Source: Chitinophagales bacterium (GTDB lineage Bacteria; Bacteroidota; Bacteroidia; Chitinophagales; UBA2359). From it: a stretch of DNA of 64,000 nucleotides. A program made the translations under genes and the position numbers. Positions 25,230-36,800 of this stretch are shown here, in pieces. The DNA lies in the NCBI GenBank assembly GCA_020628375.1, contig JAHDFD010000004.1, forward strand, positions 62,001 through 126,000, read 5' to 3'. The notes beneath the pieces were generated by a model, which saw nothing but the letters and a program-made list of their open reading frames with translations, did no database searches and was not told the origin of the DNA. Every line of letters begins with the position of its first letter. Position 1 is the first letter of the stretch.

Positions 25230-27005
25230 TTATACATTATAAATATCTTCAATCTCATTCTGATATTTATCAGCAATTACTTTACGTCTTAGCTTCATGG
25301 TTGCGGTTAATTCTTTACCTTCTATCGTCCACTCTTCTGGTAATAATTTGAAACGTTTAATTTGTTCTACTTTACCAAAGTTCGGATTCATCTCTTTCTG
25401 AATTCCTTCATAGATTTTCACAACCTCAGGATGTGAAACGAGTTCTTCCTTCGACTTATAATCGATACCACAATTCTTACAATGATCTTCTAATTTAGGG
25501 AAAGCCGGTACAATAAGAGCTGAAACGAATTTTCTATCATTTCCAATAACAATTATCTGATCGATAAAGGTTGATTCCTTGTACTTACTTTCGATCAGCT
25601 GTGGAGCAACATATTTTCCACCAGAAGTTTTGAATAACGATTTTTTACGATCTGTTATTTTCAGGAATTTCTTGCCTCCTTTTTCAATCCATGTTCCGAT
25701 GTCTCCGGTGTGTAACCAGCCATCACTATCAATGGTTTCGGCAGTAGCGTCTGGTCGATTGTAATAACCCATCATTACATTATCCCCTTTTGCGCATATT
25801 TCACCATCTTCGGCAATTTTCACTTCCACATTCGGAATAATCATTCCAACAGATCCCATGTACGATTCAGATTCATCGAAACGGTTCATAGTAATTACCG
25901 GAGAAGATTCTGTCATTCCATAGCCTTCTCTTACCTTTACTCCGGCGGCATTGAACAAACGAGCCAAGTATTCAGGTAATTTTGCTGCTCCTGTTACTAT
26001 TCCTTCAACATTTCCACCCAAGGCTTCAAGCCATTTACTGAAAATAAGCTTTCGGGCAATGCCTAACTTTGCATTATACATTGCACCTCTGTCGTGATAA
26101 TCGTATTTCAATCCAAGTTCTACAGCCCAGAAGAACAACTTGCGTTTAATACCTGTTTGTTCTTCTCCTTTCGCCATAATTTTTTCATATACTTTTTCTA
26201 ATAAACGAGGTACGGTACTGAAATAATTCGGCTTTACTTCTCTTAGATTATCTCCTAACTTATCGATACTTTCTGCATACCAGATAGCTGTTCCTTTCGA
26301 CATGTAGGTATAAGAAACCGTTCTTTCAAAAATGTGGCACAATGGTAAGAAACTAAGTGCTTTTTTAGTCGAATCCATTGGTAGTAATTCGTAAACACTT
26401 TTGATATTGGCTACAATATTATTATGACAAAGCATTACCCCTTTAGGCTTTCCTGTAGTTCCTGAAGTATAAATAAGCGATGCCAGATCCATTTTATCTA
26501 CGTTTGCCTTTGCTTCTTTTACTGCATCTAAACTTCCTTCTTCTTCACCAATATTCTGTACTACCGACCAATGTCTGTATCCGTTTATTTCTTCGATCGT
26601 AAATATTTCTTCTAAAGAGGGTACTTCATCGAATATATCTTTCACCTTATCGAGTAAGCCCTGATTTTCAACAAAGCAGTATTTTATTTTAGCATCATTG
26701 AAAATATAAATATATTCTTCACGACTTATCGTTGGATAAACCGGAACATTTACAGCACCAATCTGCAAGACTCCTAAATCTATGAAATTCCATTCCGGGC
26801 GATTAGTAGAGATCAATCCGATCTTATCGCCTTTTTTTACGCCCATTTTTAAAAAACCGGCACTCATTGCATTAGCTGTTTCTACTACTTCTTTTGTACT
26901 GTATTGTCTCCAGTGTCCATCGTATTTATACGCCAAGGCATCATTTCTAGGAAATTTATCGAGTTGATATTGTGGGATATCGAATAATCTAGTGAAATCA
27001 GGCAT
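25230..27005 (-). CDS. Long-chain fatty acid--CoA ligase (AMP-forming)
   Basis: A 591-residue ANL-superfamily enzyme. The AMP-binding P-loop is YTSGTTGKPKG (near residue 180). GYGMTESSP (near residue 360), WLHTGDIG and the hinge DRKKSLFKTSGGKYVAP follow. The length and the FTRLFDIPQYQL N terminus match the FACL/FadD-like group common in Bacteroidota. It activates long-chain fatty acids to acyl-CoA for lipid synthesis or beta-oxidation. It has its own terminator and lies 116 bp after thiG, in the same direction. Confidence 0.93.
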   Translation of the reverse strand: MPDFTRLFDIPQYQLDKFPRNDALAYKYDGHWRQYSTKEVVETANAMSAGFLKMGVKKGDKIGLISTNRPEWNFIDLGVLQIGAVNVPVYPTISREEYIYIFNDAKIKYCFVENQGLLDKVKDIFDEVPSLEEIFTIEEINGYRHWSVVQNIGEEEGSLDAVKEAKANVDKMDLASLIYTSGTTGKPKGVMLCHNNIVANIKSVYELLPMDSTKKALSFLPLCHIFERTVSYTYMSKGTAIWYAESIDKLGDNLREVKPNYFSTVPRLLEKVYEKIMAKGEEQTGIKRKLFFWAVELGLKYDYHDRGAMYNAKLGIARKLIFSKWLEALGGNVEGIVTGAAKLPEYLARLFNAAGVKVREGYGMTESSPVITMNRFDESESYMGSVGMIIPNVEVKIAEDGEICAKGDNVMMGYYNRPDATAETIDSDGWLHTGDIGTWIEKGGKKFLKITDRKKSLFKTSGGKYVAPQLIESKYKESTFIDQIIVIGNDRKFVSALIVPAFPKLEDHCKNCGIDYKSKEELVSHPEVVKIYEGIQKEMNPNFGKVEQIKRFKLLPEEWTIEGKELTATMKLRRKVIADKYQNEIEDIYNV

Positions 27006-27121
27006 GCTATTTTCAGTTTAATTGATTTTAGGATAATTTGCTAATTTAGTATTTTTCTGTTACTTATTTAACGCGTATATTCTTATTATTTTAAAGAAGA
27101 TATCTTTTTTCTTCTATTCTG

Positions 27122-27886
27122 TTAAATTTCGTCTAAGAAAGCGGTTAATGGACTGCTGGCACTCGCCGTAGTCTGTTTTGCTAATTTTGCTTCATAAGCC
27201 ATTCTTCCGGCTTTGACTGCCAATTTAAAAGCTTCAGCCATTTGTAAGGCATCAGGTGAAGATGCTATTGCTGTATTTACCAAAACGGCATCGGCACCCA
27301 TTTCAAGTGCTTCGCAAGCATGTGATGGAGCACCTAATCCGGCATCAATTACTACAGGTACATTTGCTTGCTGAATAATAATTTCCAGAAAATCTTTACT
27401 GCTCAGCCCTTTATTACTTCCGATAGGTGCAGCTAAGGGCATTACTACAACTGACCCTGCTTCTTCAAGCTGTTTACATAAAACCGGATCGGCATGGCAG
27501 TAGGGCATTACTTTGAATCCTTTGGAAACTAATTCTTCTGTAGCTTTCAGCGTTTCAATAGCATCGGGCATTAAGTATTTCGGATCGGGATGAATTTCCA
27601 ATTTAAGCCAATCTGTCTCCAAGGCTTCCCTTGCTAATTCAGCAGCAAAAACTGCTTCTTTTGCATTTCTCACCCCTGAAGTATTTGGTAAAAGATCGAC
27701 ATTGGGTATTTTCAAATGTTCGATCATATTATCTTTAGTATCATTCAGGTCAACTCTTTTTAAAGCAACGGTTACCAACTCTGTTCCTGAACGAATAACC
27801 GCTTCCTGCATTTCTTTAGCAGAACTAAATTTACCTGTTCCTAAAAACAATCGCGATTCAAATGTTTTATCGGCTATTTTCAGCAT
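27122..27886 (-). CDS. thiG: Thiazole synthase ThiG
   Basis: A 254-residue TIM-barrel enzyme that builds the thiazole phosphate of thiamine from 1-deoxyxylulose 5-phosphate, dehydroglycine and the ThiS thiocarboxylate. The Schiff-base lysine is K95 in [16 protein letters not shown], and [19 protein letters not shown] is the phosphate-binding block. It follows thiE by 18 bp. The other thiazole genes (thiS, thiH, thiF) and thiC are not here. No TPP riboswitch is seen in the gaps of this operon. Confidence 0.95.
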   Translation of the reverse strand: MLKIADKTFESRLFLGTGKFSSAKEMQEAVIRSGTELVTVALKRVDLNDTKDNMIEHLKIPNVDLLPNTSGVRNAKEAVFAAELAREALETDWLKLEIHPDPKYLMPDAIETLKATEELVSKGFKVMPYCHADPVLCKQLEEAGSVVVMPLAAPIGSNKGLSSKDFLEIIIQQANVPVVIDAGLGAPSHACEALEMGADAVLVNTAIASSPDALQMAEAFKLAVKAGRMAYEAKLAKQTTASASSPLTAFLDEI

Positions 27887-27904
27887 TATGCTTTTCTTTT
27901 AATT

Positions 27905-28543
27905 CTAGTAATTGAATTTCTTTATTTCATCGATAAAGTCCTGAGTATTTTTCGAGATTTCATTGTTTTTATGTACTGCTCCTGAAACTGCCACTCCGCT
28001 GATTCCTGTTTTCAATATTGCTTCTATATCTGCTAACTGTATTCCTCCAATTGCAATAATAGGAACCCTAATATCATTTTTCTTTATTTCAGCCATCAGA
28101 CTTTTATAACCTGCTATTCCAACTAAAGGGCTTAGTTTCTTTTTACTCGTTGTAAATTTATAGGGGCCGTAACCGATATAATCTACTTTTTGTTCTATTA
28201 GGTACTGCACATCTTCAAAGGTGTTTGCAGTACCACCTATAATTTTTTCAGTACCTAAAATCTTTCTTGCTTCTATGGGAGGAACGTCATTTTTCCCAAG
28301 ATGTACGCCTGATGCATTAACGAATTTACAGACTTCCACAGAATCGTTAATAATTAGCTTACAATTGTATTTGTCTGTAATTTCTTTAACAGCCCCTGCC
28401 AATTTTTTCCAAGTTTCTAAATCTTGATTCTTGGTTCTTAATTGTATCCATTTACAAGTGCCTTCACATGCTTTAAGGGCAAGTTCTTCATGCGAAAATT
28501 CAGCCTTATCGTTTGTCAGATACTGAAATTTTTCAATAAGCAT
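27905..28543 (-). CDS. thiE: Thiamine phosphate synthase
   Basis: A 212-residue TIM barrel of the ThiE/TenI family. WIQLRTKNQ (near residue 32), CKLIINDSVEVC, GVHLGKNDVP, the GYGPYKFTTSKKK loop and PIIAIGGI near residue 160 support synthase activity (HMP-PP plus thiazole phosphate to thiamine phosphate) over the related regulator TenI. Its ATG overlaps the stop codon of scoB by one base (TAATG), and thiG follows. Confidence 0.9.
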   Translation of the reverse strand: MLIEKFQYLTNDKAEFSHEELALKACEGTCKWIQLRTKNQDLETWKKLAGAVKEITDKYNCKLIINDSVEVCKFVNASGVHLGKNDVPPIEARKILGTEKIIGGTANTFEDVQYLIEQKVDYIGYGPYKFTTSKKKLSPLVGIAGYKSLMAEIKKNDIRVPIIAIGGIQLADIEAILKTGISGVAVSGAVHKNNEISKNTQDFIDEIKKFNY

Positions 28544-29199
28544 TATACCTGCATTTCAGGAATATCTCCTTCTACTATTAATGTTCCCTCTGTAGCATCT
28601 TTAACTTCTTGTACGCTTACTCCGGGAGCCGTTTCTTTTAATTCAAAACCTCTTTCAGTTACATCTATTACAGCCAGATTTGTAACAATTCTTTTAATAC
28701 AACCCAAGCCGGTTATTGGTAGTGTACACTCTTTTAACAGCTTTGATTTTCCTTTTTTATTTGTGTGCATCATGGCTACTATTATGTTTTCTGTTCCGGC
28801 TACCAAATCCATAGCTCCGCCCATACCTTTAACCATTTTACCCGGAATTTTCCAATTCGCAATATCTCCTTTTTCAGATATTTCCATAGCACCTAAAACT
28901 GTAAGGTCAATATGTCCACCTCTTATCATCGCAAAGCTAGTAGCTGAATCAAAGAAGCTACTACCAGGTAGTGTTGTTACCGTTTGTTTGCCTGCATTTA
29001 TCAAATCTGCATCTACTTCAGCTTCGGTTGGGAATGGTCCCATTCCTAATAATCCATTCTCTGAATGTAGGGTTATATTTATTCCATCGGGAATATAATT
29101 AGCAACTAGTGTGGGAATGCCAATTCCTAAATTCACATAGTAACCATCTTTTAGTTCTTTTGCTATTCTTTTTGCAATGCCGTTTTTATCTAAAGCCAT
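28543..29199 (-). CDS. scoB: 3-oxoacid CoA-transferase subunit B
   Basis: A 218-residue small subunit with the catalytic glutamate E47 in [10 protein letters not shown]. The family moves CoA between succinyl-CoA and acetoacetate in ketone-body or short-chain acid use. [15 protein letters not shown] and [12 protein letters not shown] are standard blocks. The alpha subunit (scoA) is usually adjacent but is absent here; the upstream gene is an alkyltransferase-like protein. The gene is instead coupled to thiE by a 1-nt overlap. A near -7 box (TAAATTCG) lies about 40 nt upstream. Confidence 0.93.
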   Translation of the reverse strand: MALDKNGIAKRIAKELKDGYYVNLGIGIPTLVANYIPDGINITLHSENGLLGMGPFPTEAEVDADLINAGKQTVTTLPGSSFFDSATSFAMIRGGHIDLTVLGAMEISEKGDIANWKIPGKMVKGMGGAMDLVAGTENIIVAMMHTNKKGKSKLLKECTLPITGLGCIKRIVTNLAVIDVTERGFELKETAPGVSVQEVKDATEGTLIVEGDIPEMQV

Positions 29200-29263
29200 T
29201 TTATTCTTTTAAGTAAAAATAAGTATTCACTTTTTATTCTGCGAATTTATATTATTTTTCGCA

Positions 29264-29593
29264 TTAGATCTTATCATTAGGGTCCCAGAAAACTTTTTTA
29301 AAATCCTGAATTTGATTATCTATTACTTCAATACCTTCATTCTCTAATAATTGCTGCATTAACTCAGGTGGATCAAAGTGGTGGCGACCTGTTAACAGTC
29401 CATTCCTGTTCACTACTCTATGAGCTGGTAAAAGAGGATCGTCTTTAAAACTAGCATTCATTGCCCACCCTACCATACGAGCTGCTTTTCCTGCTCCTAA
29501 ATATTTTGCTATTGCTCCATAAGAAGTTACCCTACCTTCCGGTATTTCCCTTACTACCTCATATACCTTTTGAAAGAAATTGATTTTGTCCAT
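29264..29593 (-). CDS. Alkyltransferase-like (ATL) protein of the MGMT family
   Basis: A 109-residue MGMT-family DNA-binding domain. The methyl-accepting Cys of the PCHRV motif is replaced by Ala (PAHRV, A57), which defines ATL proteins. These bind O6-alkylguanine and flag it for nucleotide excision repair without removing the alkyl group. The GRVTSYG and ARMVGWAM segments (DNA-binding helix and Arg finger) are conserved. A TAATTTCG near -7 box lies 5 nt before the start. It is divergent from a small unknown gene. Confidence 0.92.
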   Translation of the reverse strand: MDKINFFQKVYEVVREIPEGRVTSYGAIAKYLGAGKAARMVGWAMNASFKDDPLLPAHRVVNRNGLLTGRHHFDPPELMQQLLENEGIEVIDNQIQDFKKVFWDPNDKI

Positions 29594-29620
29594 TTACCGA
29601 AATTACTGCATTTTTGCAAT

Positions 29621-30013
29621 ATGAACAGAAAGGATATAACCATATTCGTTGGTCCGATATGCAATTTGGCGGATGCACGTTTTTATGCTGCTTTTGAATT
29701 CGACTTTCTTCTATTCGACTTCAGAGTAGATTCTGACTTCAAAGTAAGTTTAGAGCTATTCAATGAAATTAAGGAATGGGTTACTGGTGTAGAATTTGCC
29801 TGTATTTCCAATTCTTCCAATGATTCGTTTAAAAGAACTTTTTCTGAATCTGAGTATTCTGAATTAGAAAAGGTTCAACCAAACCAACTTTCTGAATTTT
29901 CTTACAAAAAAGGTGATTCATTTCTTGTCGATATTTCTTCCCTTATTACCGAGCCTGTAAAGCATTATGATATGGTTGCAGACTGGTATGAATCTAAGTT
30001 TGAGGAATATTAG
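29621..30013 (+). CDS. Hypothetical protein, faintly TrpF-like N terminus
   Basis: A 130-residue protein of unknown function. Its start (MNRKDITIFVGPICNLADAR, then FYAAFEFDFLLFDF) is reminiscent of the first beta-alpha unit of phosphoribosylanthranilate isomerase, where a GI-xNLxDA segment follows the first strand. It is only half that enzyme's length and lacks the catalytic Cys and later phosphate-binding Gly loop. ATG 29621 was chosen, because the 17 residues of the longer frame overlap the divergent ATL gene. Its 3' end overlaps trmB by 20 nt. Function cannot be given. Confidence 0.65.
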   Translation: MNRKDITIFVGPICNLADARFYAAFEFDFLLFDFRVDSDFKVSLELFNEIKEWVTGVEFACISNSSNDSFKRTFSESEYSELEKVQPNQLSEFSYKKGDSFLVDISSLITEPVKHYDMVADWYESKFEEY

Positions 30014-30698
30014 CAGGAAATGAAAACTTTAGGTACTTAATGGTTCTGTTATCTTCAAGGTGCATTCCTTCGTATCTTGTTTTGATATCTAACAATGGTT
30101 CATCATGTCCTTTTCCATAAATATCATCATTATCTGAATGTATGTTGCACTTATGTAGTTCTAACATTTCTTTAGTGAACTCATATAGTTCTGTACTATC
30201 TGTCTTTAAATGAATAATACCATTTGGCTTTAATATTTTCTGATAGATCAGTAAGAATCGTGTGTAGGTCAGTCTTTTTCTCATTCTTCTGAATTTCAGG
30301 AATGGGTCGGGAAAAGTTATCCATATCTCGTCAACTTCATCTTCAGCAAAAAAATCATCAATATTTTCTATTAGTGTTCTTTGGAATGCTACATTAGATA
30401 ATTGTTCATCTAAAGCGTTTTTGGCTCCTTGCCATATTCTATTACCTTTAACATCAATCCCTATCATATTGATATTCGGATTCGATTTTGCCATAGCAAT
30501 CGTGTAATAGCCCTCACCACAAGCCAATTCCAGTATCAATGGATTATCATTCTTAAAATATACTTCTCTCCATTTCCCTTTATAATCAATTGCATCACCT
30601 ACATTATTATACAGTTTGTTAAATGGTTCTCTGTTATTCTGAAATACATTAGTAAATGTATCTAGCTCCTGAAACTTTCTACTTTTTCCTACACTCAT
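29994..30698 (-). CDS. trmB: tRNA (guanine46-N7)-methyltransferase
   Basis: A 234-residue SAM-dependent methyltransferase. It has the SAM-binding ELACGEGYYTIAMA (near residue 54), GIDVKGNRIWQGAKNA, and the TrmB signature TFPDPFLKFRRMRKRL (near residue 128). It makes m7G46 in the tRNA variable loop. Its 3' end overlaps the convergent hypothetical gene by 20 nt, and a likely promoter lies 22 nt upstream. Confidence 0.93.
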   Translation of the reverse strand: MSVGKSRKFQELDTFTNVFQNNREPFNKLYNNVGDAIDYKGKWREVYFKNDNPLILELACGEGYYTIAMAKSNPNINMIGIDVKGNRIWQGAKNALDEQLSNVAFQRTLIENIDDFFAEDEVDEIWITFPDPFLKFRRMRKRLTYTRFLLIYQKILKPNGIIHLKTDSTELYEFTKEMLELHKCNIHSDNDDIYGKGHDEPLLDIKTRYEGMHLEDNRTIKYLKFSFPANIPQT

Positions 30699-30720
30699 TA
30701 CTATTATTTGAAATGATTGA

Positions 30721-30728
30721 CAAATTTA
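30721..30728 (-). promoter_or_regulatory. Putative -7 box (TAAATTTG) for trmB
   Basis: A perfect TANNTTTG match on the minus strand, 22 nt before the trmB start codon and just beyond the terminator of the giant gene. No well-spaced TTG was found. Confidence 0.4.
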
Positions 30729-30756
30729 AGGTATTCAATAAATTTAATGAATAAAA

Positions 30757-30788
30757 AAAGCCCTCAGTGATTGCTCACTGAGGGCTTT
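30757..30788 (-). terminator. Rho-independent terminator of the giant T9SS gene
   Basis: A perfect 14-bp stem (30757-30770 with 30775-30788; core GCCCTCAGTGA) with a TTGC loop. On the minus strand a run of T residues follows. It lies 53 bp past the stop codon at 30842. Confidence 0.9.
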
Positions 30789-30841
30789 GATATCTTCAAT
30801 ATTTACCCAGCATTTACCGAGTAAATATGAATTTCAGATCA

Positions 30842-33800
30842 TTACTTAACGATGAACTTCGTAGTAATCATTTCTAATCCGTTGTTAGCAGTTAAGAAGT
30901 AATTTCCTGAAGCGTATCCGCCTAATTCAATTCTTACTTCATCACCGTTAGCGTAGATTACTTCTACTAACTGACCAGTTACATCGTAAACATTCAATTC
31001 AACATCACCAGGCATGTCAATTAATACGTTGATGTAGTCTGATGCAGGTACTGGAGATACTGCGATAGTTCCCTCAGCACGACGAGTTACATCGATTACA
31101 TCAGCAGCAATAACTGTTACACCTTCGATATCAGTAGCTAATAGACGGTAGAAGCTTGTTCCTTCAGGAGCTTCTGTATCTAATACCTCGTAAGATGTTG
31201 GAACGTTGCTGTTACCAGCTCCTTCAACTTTAGCAACTACAGCAGTGAAGTTAACTCCATCAGTAGAACGCTCTAATGTGAAGAAGTCGTTATCATGCTC
31301 AGTAGCAGTTGTCCAAGTTAATAAGTTTCCGTTCTCACGTGCAGTACCATCGAACTCGATCAATTCAATAGCTGTAGGGTTGCTACAATCAATTGAAATT
31401 GGTTGCTCGTAGCTTCCGCAATCTGTATCGAATAAGATCGTGAATTGAGCTAATAAGTTTTCATCAACCTGGAATGTTAAGTCAGCAGTACCAACTTCAC
31501 CTTCCTGAATGAATGGCTCACCAACTAATGTAGCATTACCTACAACACCAGTTACAGTGAATTCACCTCCAACACCAGCGATCTGTACAGTTACAAATCC
31601 TTCTGCACAATCAGCTCCCAATGGAGTTACTAATAATGGAGCACATCCACTTGGTTCCGGAGTAGGCTCACAAGTATTCTCGATATCAACTGTAATTGGA
31701 TCACAGCTTGAACCGTTACTTGAGATCGTTAAAGTTTGAGACTCACCTAATCCTAACTGAACTGTTACAGCTCTATCAACTAATACACCATTAACTAATA
31801 CCTGAGATTCAGTAGCTAATCCACCGTTAACAACAAATGATACAGTAGCTGTTCCATCTTCGTTACAAGTGTAAGCAGGATCAGTAGTTGATAATGCTTC
31901 GTTGTAGATTGGCGTAATTTCGTAAGGCTCACCCGGACATCCATTATCAACAGCTTGTACTGTGTAAGTACCAGTTGCAGATGTAACAGGGATTGTAATA
32001 GTATTACCAGTTTCAGCTAAAGTATTTCCAGCATCGTCAGTCCACTCATATACTGAACCACCAGTAACAGTTACTGTTAAATCATCATCACCACAAACTG
32101 TTAATGCAGAATCGAATGAAGAATCATATACTAAAGTAACTTCTCCGGCAGCAGGTAAAATTTCGAATGCACCATCAGCTGAACAACCACCTGATACGAT
32201 AGTATAAGTGTGTGCTCCTGCAGGTAATTCTCCGATTAACTGAGTACCACCTACAGCACCAATGTTAATTCCTTCTTCACCACCGAATGGATAAATTGTT
32301 AAGTCATAAACTCCGTTTCCTCCGCTTGTTACGAAAGCTACATCGTCTCCTTCACATACAGGGCTTGATGCTTCTGTTACAACAGCAGGGTAAACTGTTA
32401 CTGTACCAGTTGCAGAACAAGATACATCACCACTGTTAGCAGTTACTGTAATTGTTACATCAGCAGCATCAGTTACATTTACTACGTAATCAGTTCCTTC
32501 AGGTAATGTAGCAACATCTACACCTCCTACTGAAACAACAGCTGTGTAATCAGCACCTACATAGTTGAAGTCAACTGTAACGTTTCCGTCAGCATCAGCA
32601 CATCCAGCAGTTGGGATGAATTCTGAAACAGTTCCAACTTCGATAATATCGAATGCAGATAAACAACCTTTATCATCACGTACTAAGATTGAAATAGTAG
32701 GGTTAGCAGCTACAGGTAAAGTAGCAACATTTTCAGCTCCGAAGCTTAAACCTCCGTCGAATGAGTAAGAGTATGGAGAACCATATCCTGTATTTTCATC
32801 AACTTCAACAGTTACAGTTACGAAACCATCTTCAGAACAAGCATCTACAGAAGTAGCAAATTCTACAGCGTATTCAGCTCTGATTCCTTCGATAGCAGCT
32901 GAAGTACATCCGTTTCCATCAGTTACAGACGCTGAGTAAACCTCACCTGCATTGATCACGAATAATGCATCATTCATACCACCTGTAGTTTCATTTCCTT
33001 CAGAATCAGCAATTGTAATTACATAATCACCAGATACCATTGAAGCATCGAATACTAATGCAGCTGCATAGTTTCCGTTCTCATCAGCAACAGGATCAGT
33101 ACATCCGAAGTCCCAAGTTAATGTAGGTAATGCATTTACTGTGTATGAAATTACAGCAGCATCACTTGAACATCCGTATTGGTTCTCAATGTATAAGTTG
33201 AATGTAGTTTCTCCAACACCTAATGACTCAGGAGTCCAAGACATTTCATTATCAAAGAATACATTAGCAGATTCGTAGATTACGTTTCCATCAGCATCAG
33301 TGATGTAGTAGCTATCAATAGCTCCACCAGTAATTCCTTCGATTGTTGGAATTTCCTCACCTTCACAAATTTCCATTCCTTCGAATGCGTTATTGTTTGC
33401 AGGGATATCGTAAATAGTTACCGTTTGCGTGAACGAATTAGAACAGCTTCCTGGCATATCGTAAGTAATAGTGTAAGGTACTACTCCGTGTTGGTTAACA
33501 ACTCCTATATCGTAGTTGAAAGTGAATGCACCTGCAGCACCATCAATAGAAGCATTATCCAATGCACCGTCGATTGCACAGTTAATTATCCAAGTTCCGA
33601 TTCCATCAGCATCACCATCTAATGATAATTCAAATGCACCATCTGCATCTAAACAACGTGTGTATTCTCCATCTACAACTTCAAACTTCACAGGATCAGA
33701 TCCTAATACAGTAATTGTTGCAGTTTCAGCATTTGTACAAGAACCAGCAGATACCGAGTAAGTAATTGTGTTTACTCCCGGGTTATCAGCAGGAACGAAT

Positions 33801-36800
33801 TCAGTAGCAGCTTCACCGTTAACAGCGAATGAACCACCTGTAGTAGCGTAATCTGCTAAGTTGATAGCAGCATCATCGTTACATAATACTGAAGGTACCG
33901 TGAAGCTTGCATCTGGAGCAGCATCAACAGTTACCATAACTGAAGTTGACTGACCACATTCTTCTGTACCAACCATTCCGTCGAATTGGAATACAAATCC
34001 ACCTAAAGCAGATGAGTAGAATGAACCATTGATTACATTGAATCCAGTCCAGTTAGCTACAACACCTTCAGGTAATAAAGCATTTAAGTCAACAACATCT
34101 CCTTCACAAACTGTTACATCGTCAATTGCAGGAATTGGATCAACAGAATCGTAAACAACAACTTCAGCACTTTCAGTACATCCGCCTACAGTGTATTCGA
34201 TTGTGTATGTTCCAGCAGCATCAATAACAGTTGTTGGATCGATTGCTCCACCATTAGCAGTCCAAGAACCACCATCAACATTTGCAGTTACAATATCACC
34301 AGCAGTTACACCAGTACAAGCTGAAGCTAAAGCAGTGAATCTTGCATCGTTAATTGTTAATACAGCAGTTGAACAACCATCCTCAGCAGCATCGTTACAT
34401 GCAGATTCTGCATTGATACAGTAAGTAATGTTGTAAGCACCAGGACCAGCAGGCATTAAGATATCACCCATTACTGTTCCTAAGTCAGAAGTGAATGTAC
34501 CACCTTGATCAGCACCATCGAATAATTGAGTTAAATCAACTTCCGGCTGAGGCATACATAATTCCATATCTTTCAATGTAGAAGCATAAGTTTCCAAGAA
34601 TACGATTGTAGCAGAACCTGTTGCTAAACAAGCGTAATCATCATTACAAGTACAGTTAACTTCTAAGTTGATGTCAACTTCGTCGTACTCTCCACATCCT
34701 TCAGAAGTGAATAATACTTGTACAGGTAATGCAGGAGAACCATCTTCTAAAGTAGCAATTGAGAATCCACCGCAAGGGTTAGCACCAAGTGGTAATTCAG
34801 TTCCTGTTTCGTGTAAGTTAGCAGCACCGAAAATTTCTTCGATCTGTGCGTACCAAGTAGCTGCAACTGATAACTCTGCATCCCAGTAAGCTGAGTTAGA
34901 GTATAAGTAGTAGCTAATAGCATCATCTAAGTTACATACATCAAATGCGTCAGCACCTAATACGATGTCTTCGCTATTGAATGTTCCTTCACCAGCAAAT
35001 GCTGTATAAGATTCAGGGTATCCATCAGCACCGAATTGAGGTACGAAAGAAATTGTAATTTCACCGAAGTGGTTATCAGCACTTCCAAAGAATGCATTGA
35101 TTTCAGCATTATCGAATGCAAAGATTTCCTGAGCTCCGAAGAATAATGAAATTGTATCTAAATCACCATCAGCACCATCACGTGTTCCGAAGTAACTGAA
35201 TGTAATATCAAATGTATTGATAACACCATATGAAGGAACTGAAGGAATAGCAATTGATAATGTTCCTTCTCCCGGAGCAACAGGACAAACTGTTACGTCA
35301 TCAGAACCGTAAGGTAAATCACCACCTAATGCAGGAGGTGCAGGGAATACAACATTATCACAAACTCCAGTTAAGATTGAAGCTTCAGCAGCTACATCTC
35401 CTTCTAATGCGAAGTCTAAGTAAGGCGTTAAGTCGAATGTTCCACTTGCATCTGCGCAAATTACAGAATCAGTTAATGTTAAACCTTCTGTACATCCTGT
35501 ATCAACTGAGATAGAGAATGAATCAGCAGATCCACAGTTTCCGTTACCAGGAATAGTGTAAGTGAACGTCCAGTTACCAACTGCAGCGTTAGCACCTAAG
35601 TCTAATACCGAACCAAATGCTACAGGATCAGCACCTTCGTAAGAGTAAGACCAGTATCCAGCACCTGAAGTTTCACCAGTTAAGAATGCGTTGAAATCAA
35701 CTACACCTAAACTTTGAACTGCATCTAAACAAACAGCACCTGAAGGGTTGTTTCCAATAGTTACATCGAAAGAAGACTCAACGTTTACAGCGTAAGACTC
35801 AGAGAATCCACATAAGTTGTTGCTTGCTTCCCAAGTTAAAGTAGCAATCTGACCACCTAATCCCATTGGAGAGAATGAGTAGTTTCCAGCACCATCATCA
35901 GAAACACCAGCACCAGACCATGCACCCGGAGCAGGTAAAGCGATCATTGCAGCATCTTCACAAACTACTGAAGGTGCATTCCAAGATTCTACTGAAATTG
36001 GCTCATAAATAGTTAATGTAGTTGTACACTCAGCACCCTGGAATGAATCACACTTGTTACCTTCAGTTCTTGAGTAAGTAACTAAGATACTTGCAACACC
36101 ATCAGTGAATGTTAATTCAGAAACATCTACATAGTTACCATTCAATGTAGCATCAGCTCCATCAACAGAGAAGTTACCACCTTGTGTAGTAGCATCTGTG
36201 AATAATTGCTCTAAGTCGTAATCTTCATCACCACAAGCAAATCCACCGTTAGCATCTAAATCACAGTAAACAGTTTCTAAGAATAAGATAGTCTGACATT
36301 GAGTTTCAGTACATACAGTTCCACAACCATCAGCAGAATCAGCACATGGAGCGTATTGCTCTTTACATGATCCACCAGTGAAGCAAATCTGAACCTCATC
36401 ATAATCAGCTAAGTCATAAGTTACCCCACCTGGCCAGTCGATTGCACCGTCTCCATCAGTGTCTTCATCAGCATCTAAAGTAAAGATAGGATTAACACAG
36501 TATTCACCAGTTAATACATCTACGCTGAATGCAGCTGAAGGTAAGTTAGAGAAGTCTGGAGCTTCATCGTTTAAGTTTCCAGCAAATGGATCATCAACAC
36601 CAGCAGATAAGTTATTGTACTGGAATGACATATCAGCATTTAAAGAAATCGTCCAATCTAAAGAGTTAGACTGTAAATAATAGTTAACACAAATTGGATC
36701 GCCAGCAGGACAATCGCTACAATCAGTATTTGTAGGAATGTTAGCTGCTAAATCAGCAACATCAGCACTGAATGCAATATTAGTAAAGTGATCGTTATCA

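Noticed and set aside
28442-29098. 218-codon plus-strand open frame opposite thiE and scoB
   Set aside because: It spans two well-supported genes on the other strand and looks like an antisense artefact with Ser/Pro-rich composition.
27000-29263. TPP riboswitch upstream of the thiamine genes
   Set aside because: The gaps before thiG, thiE and scoB are too short or lack the conserved TPP core; I could not find one.
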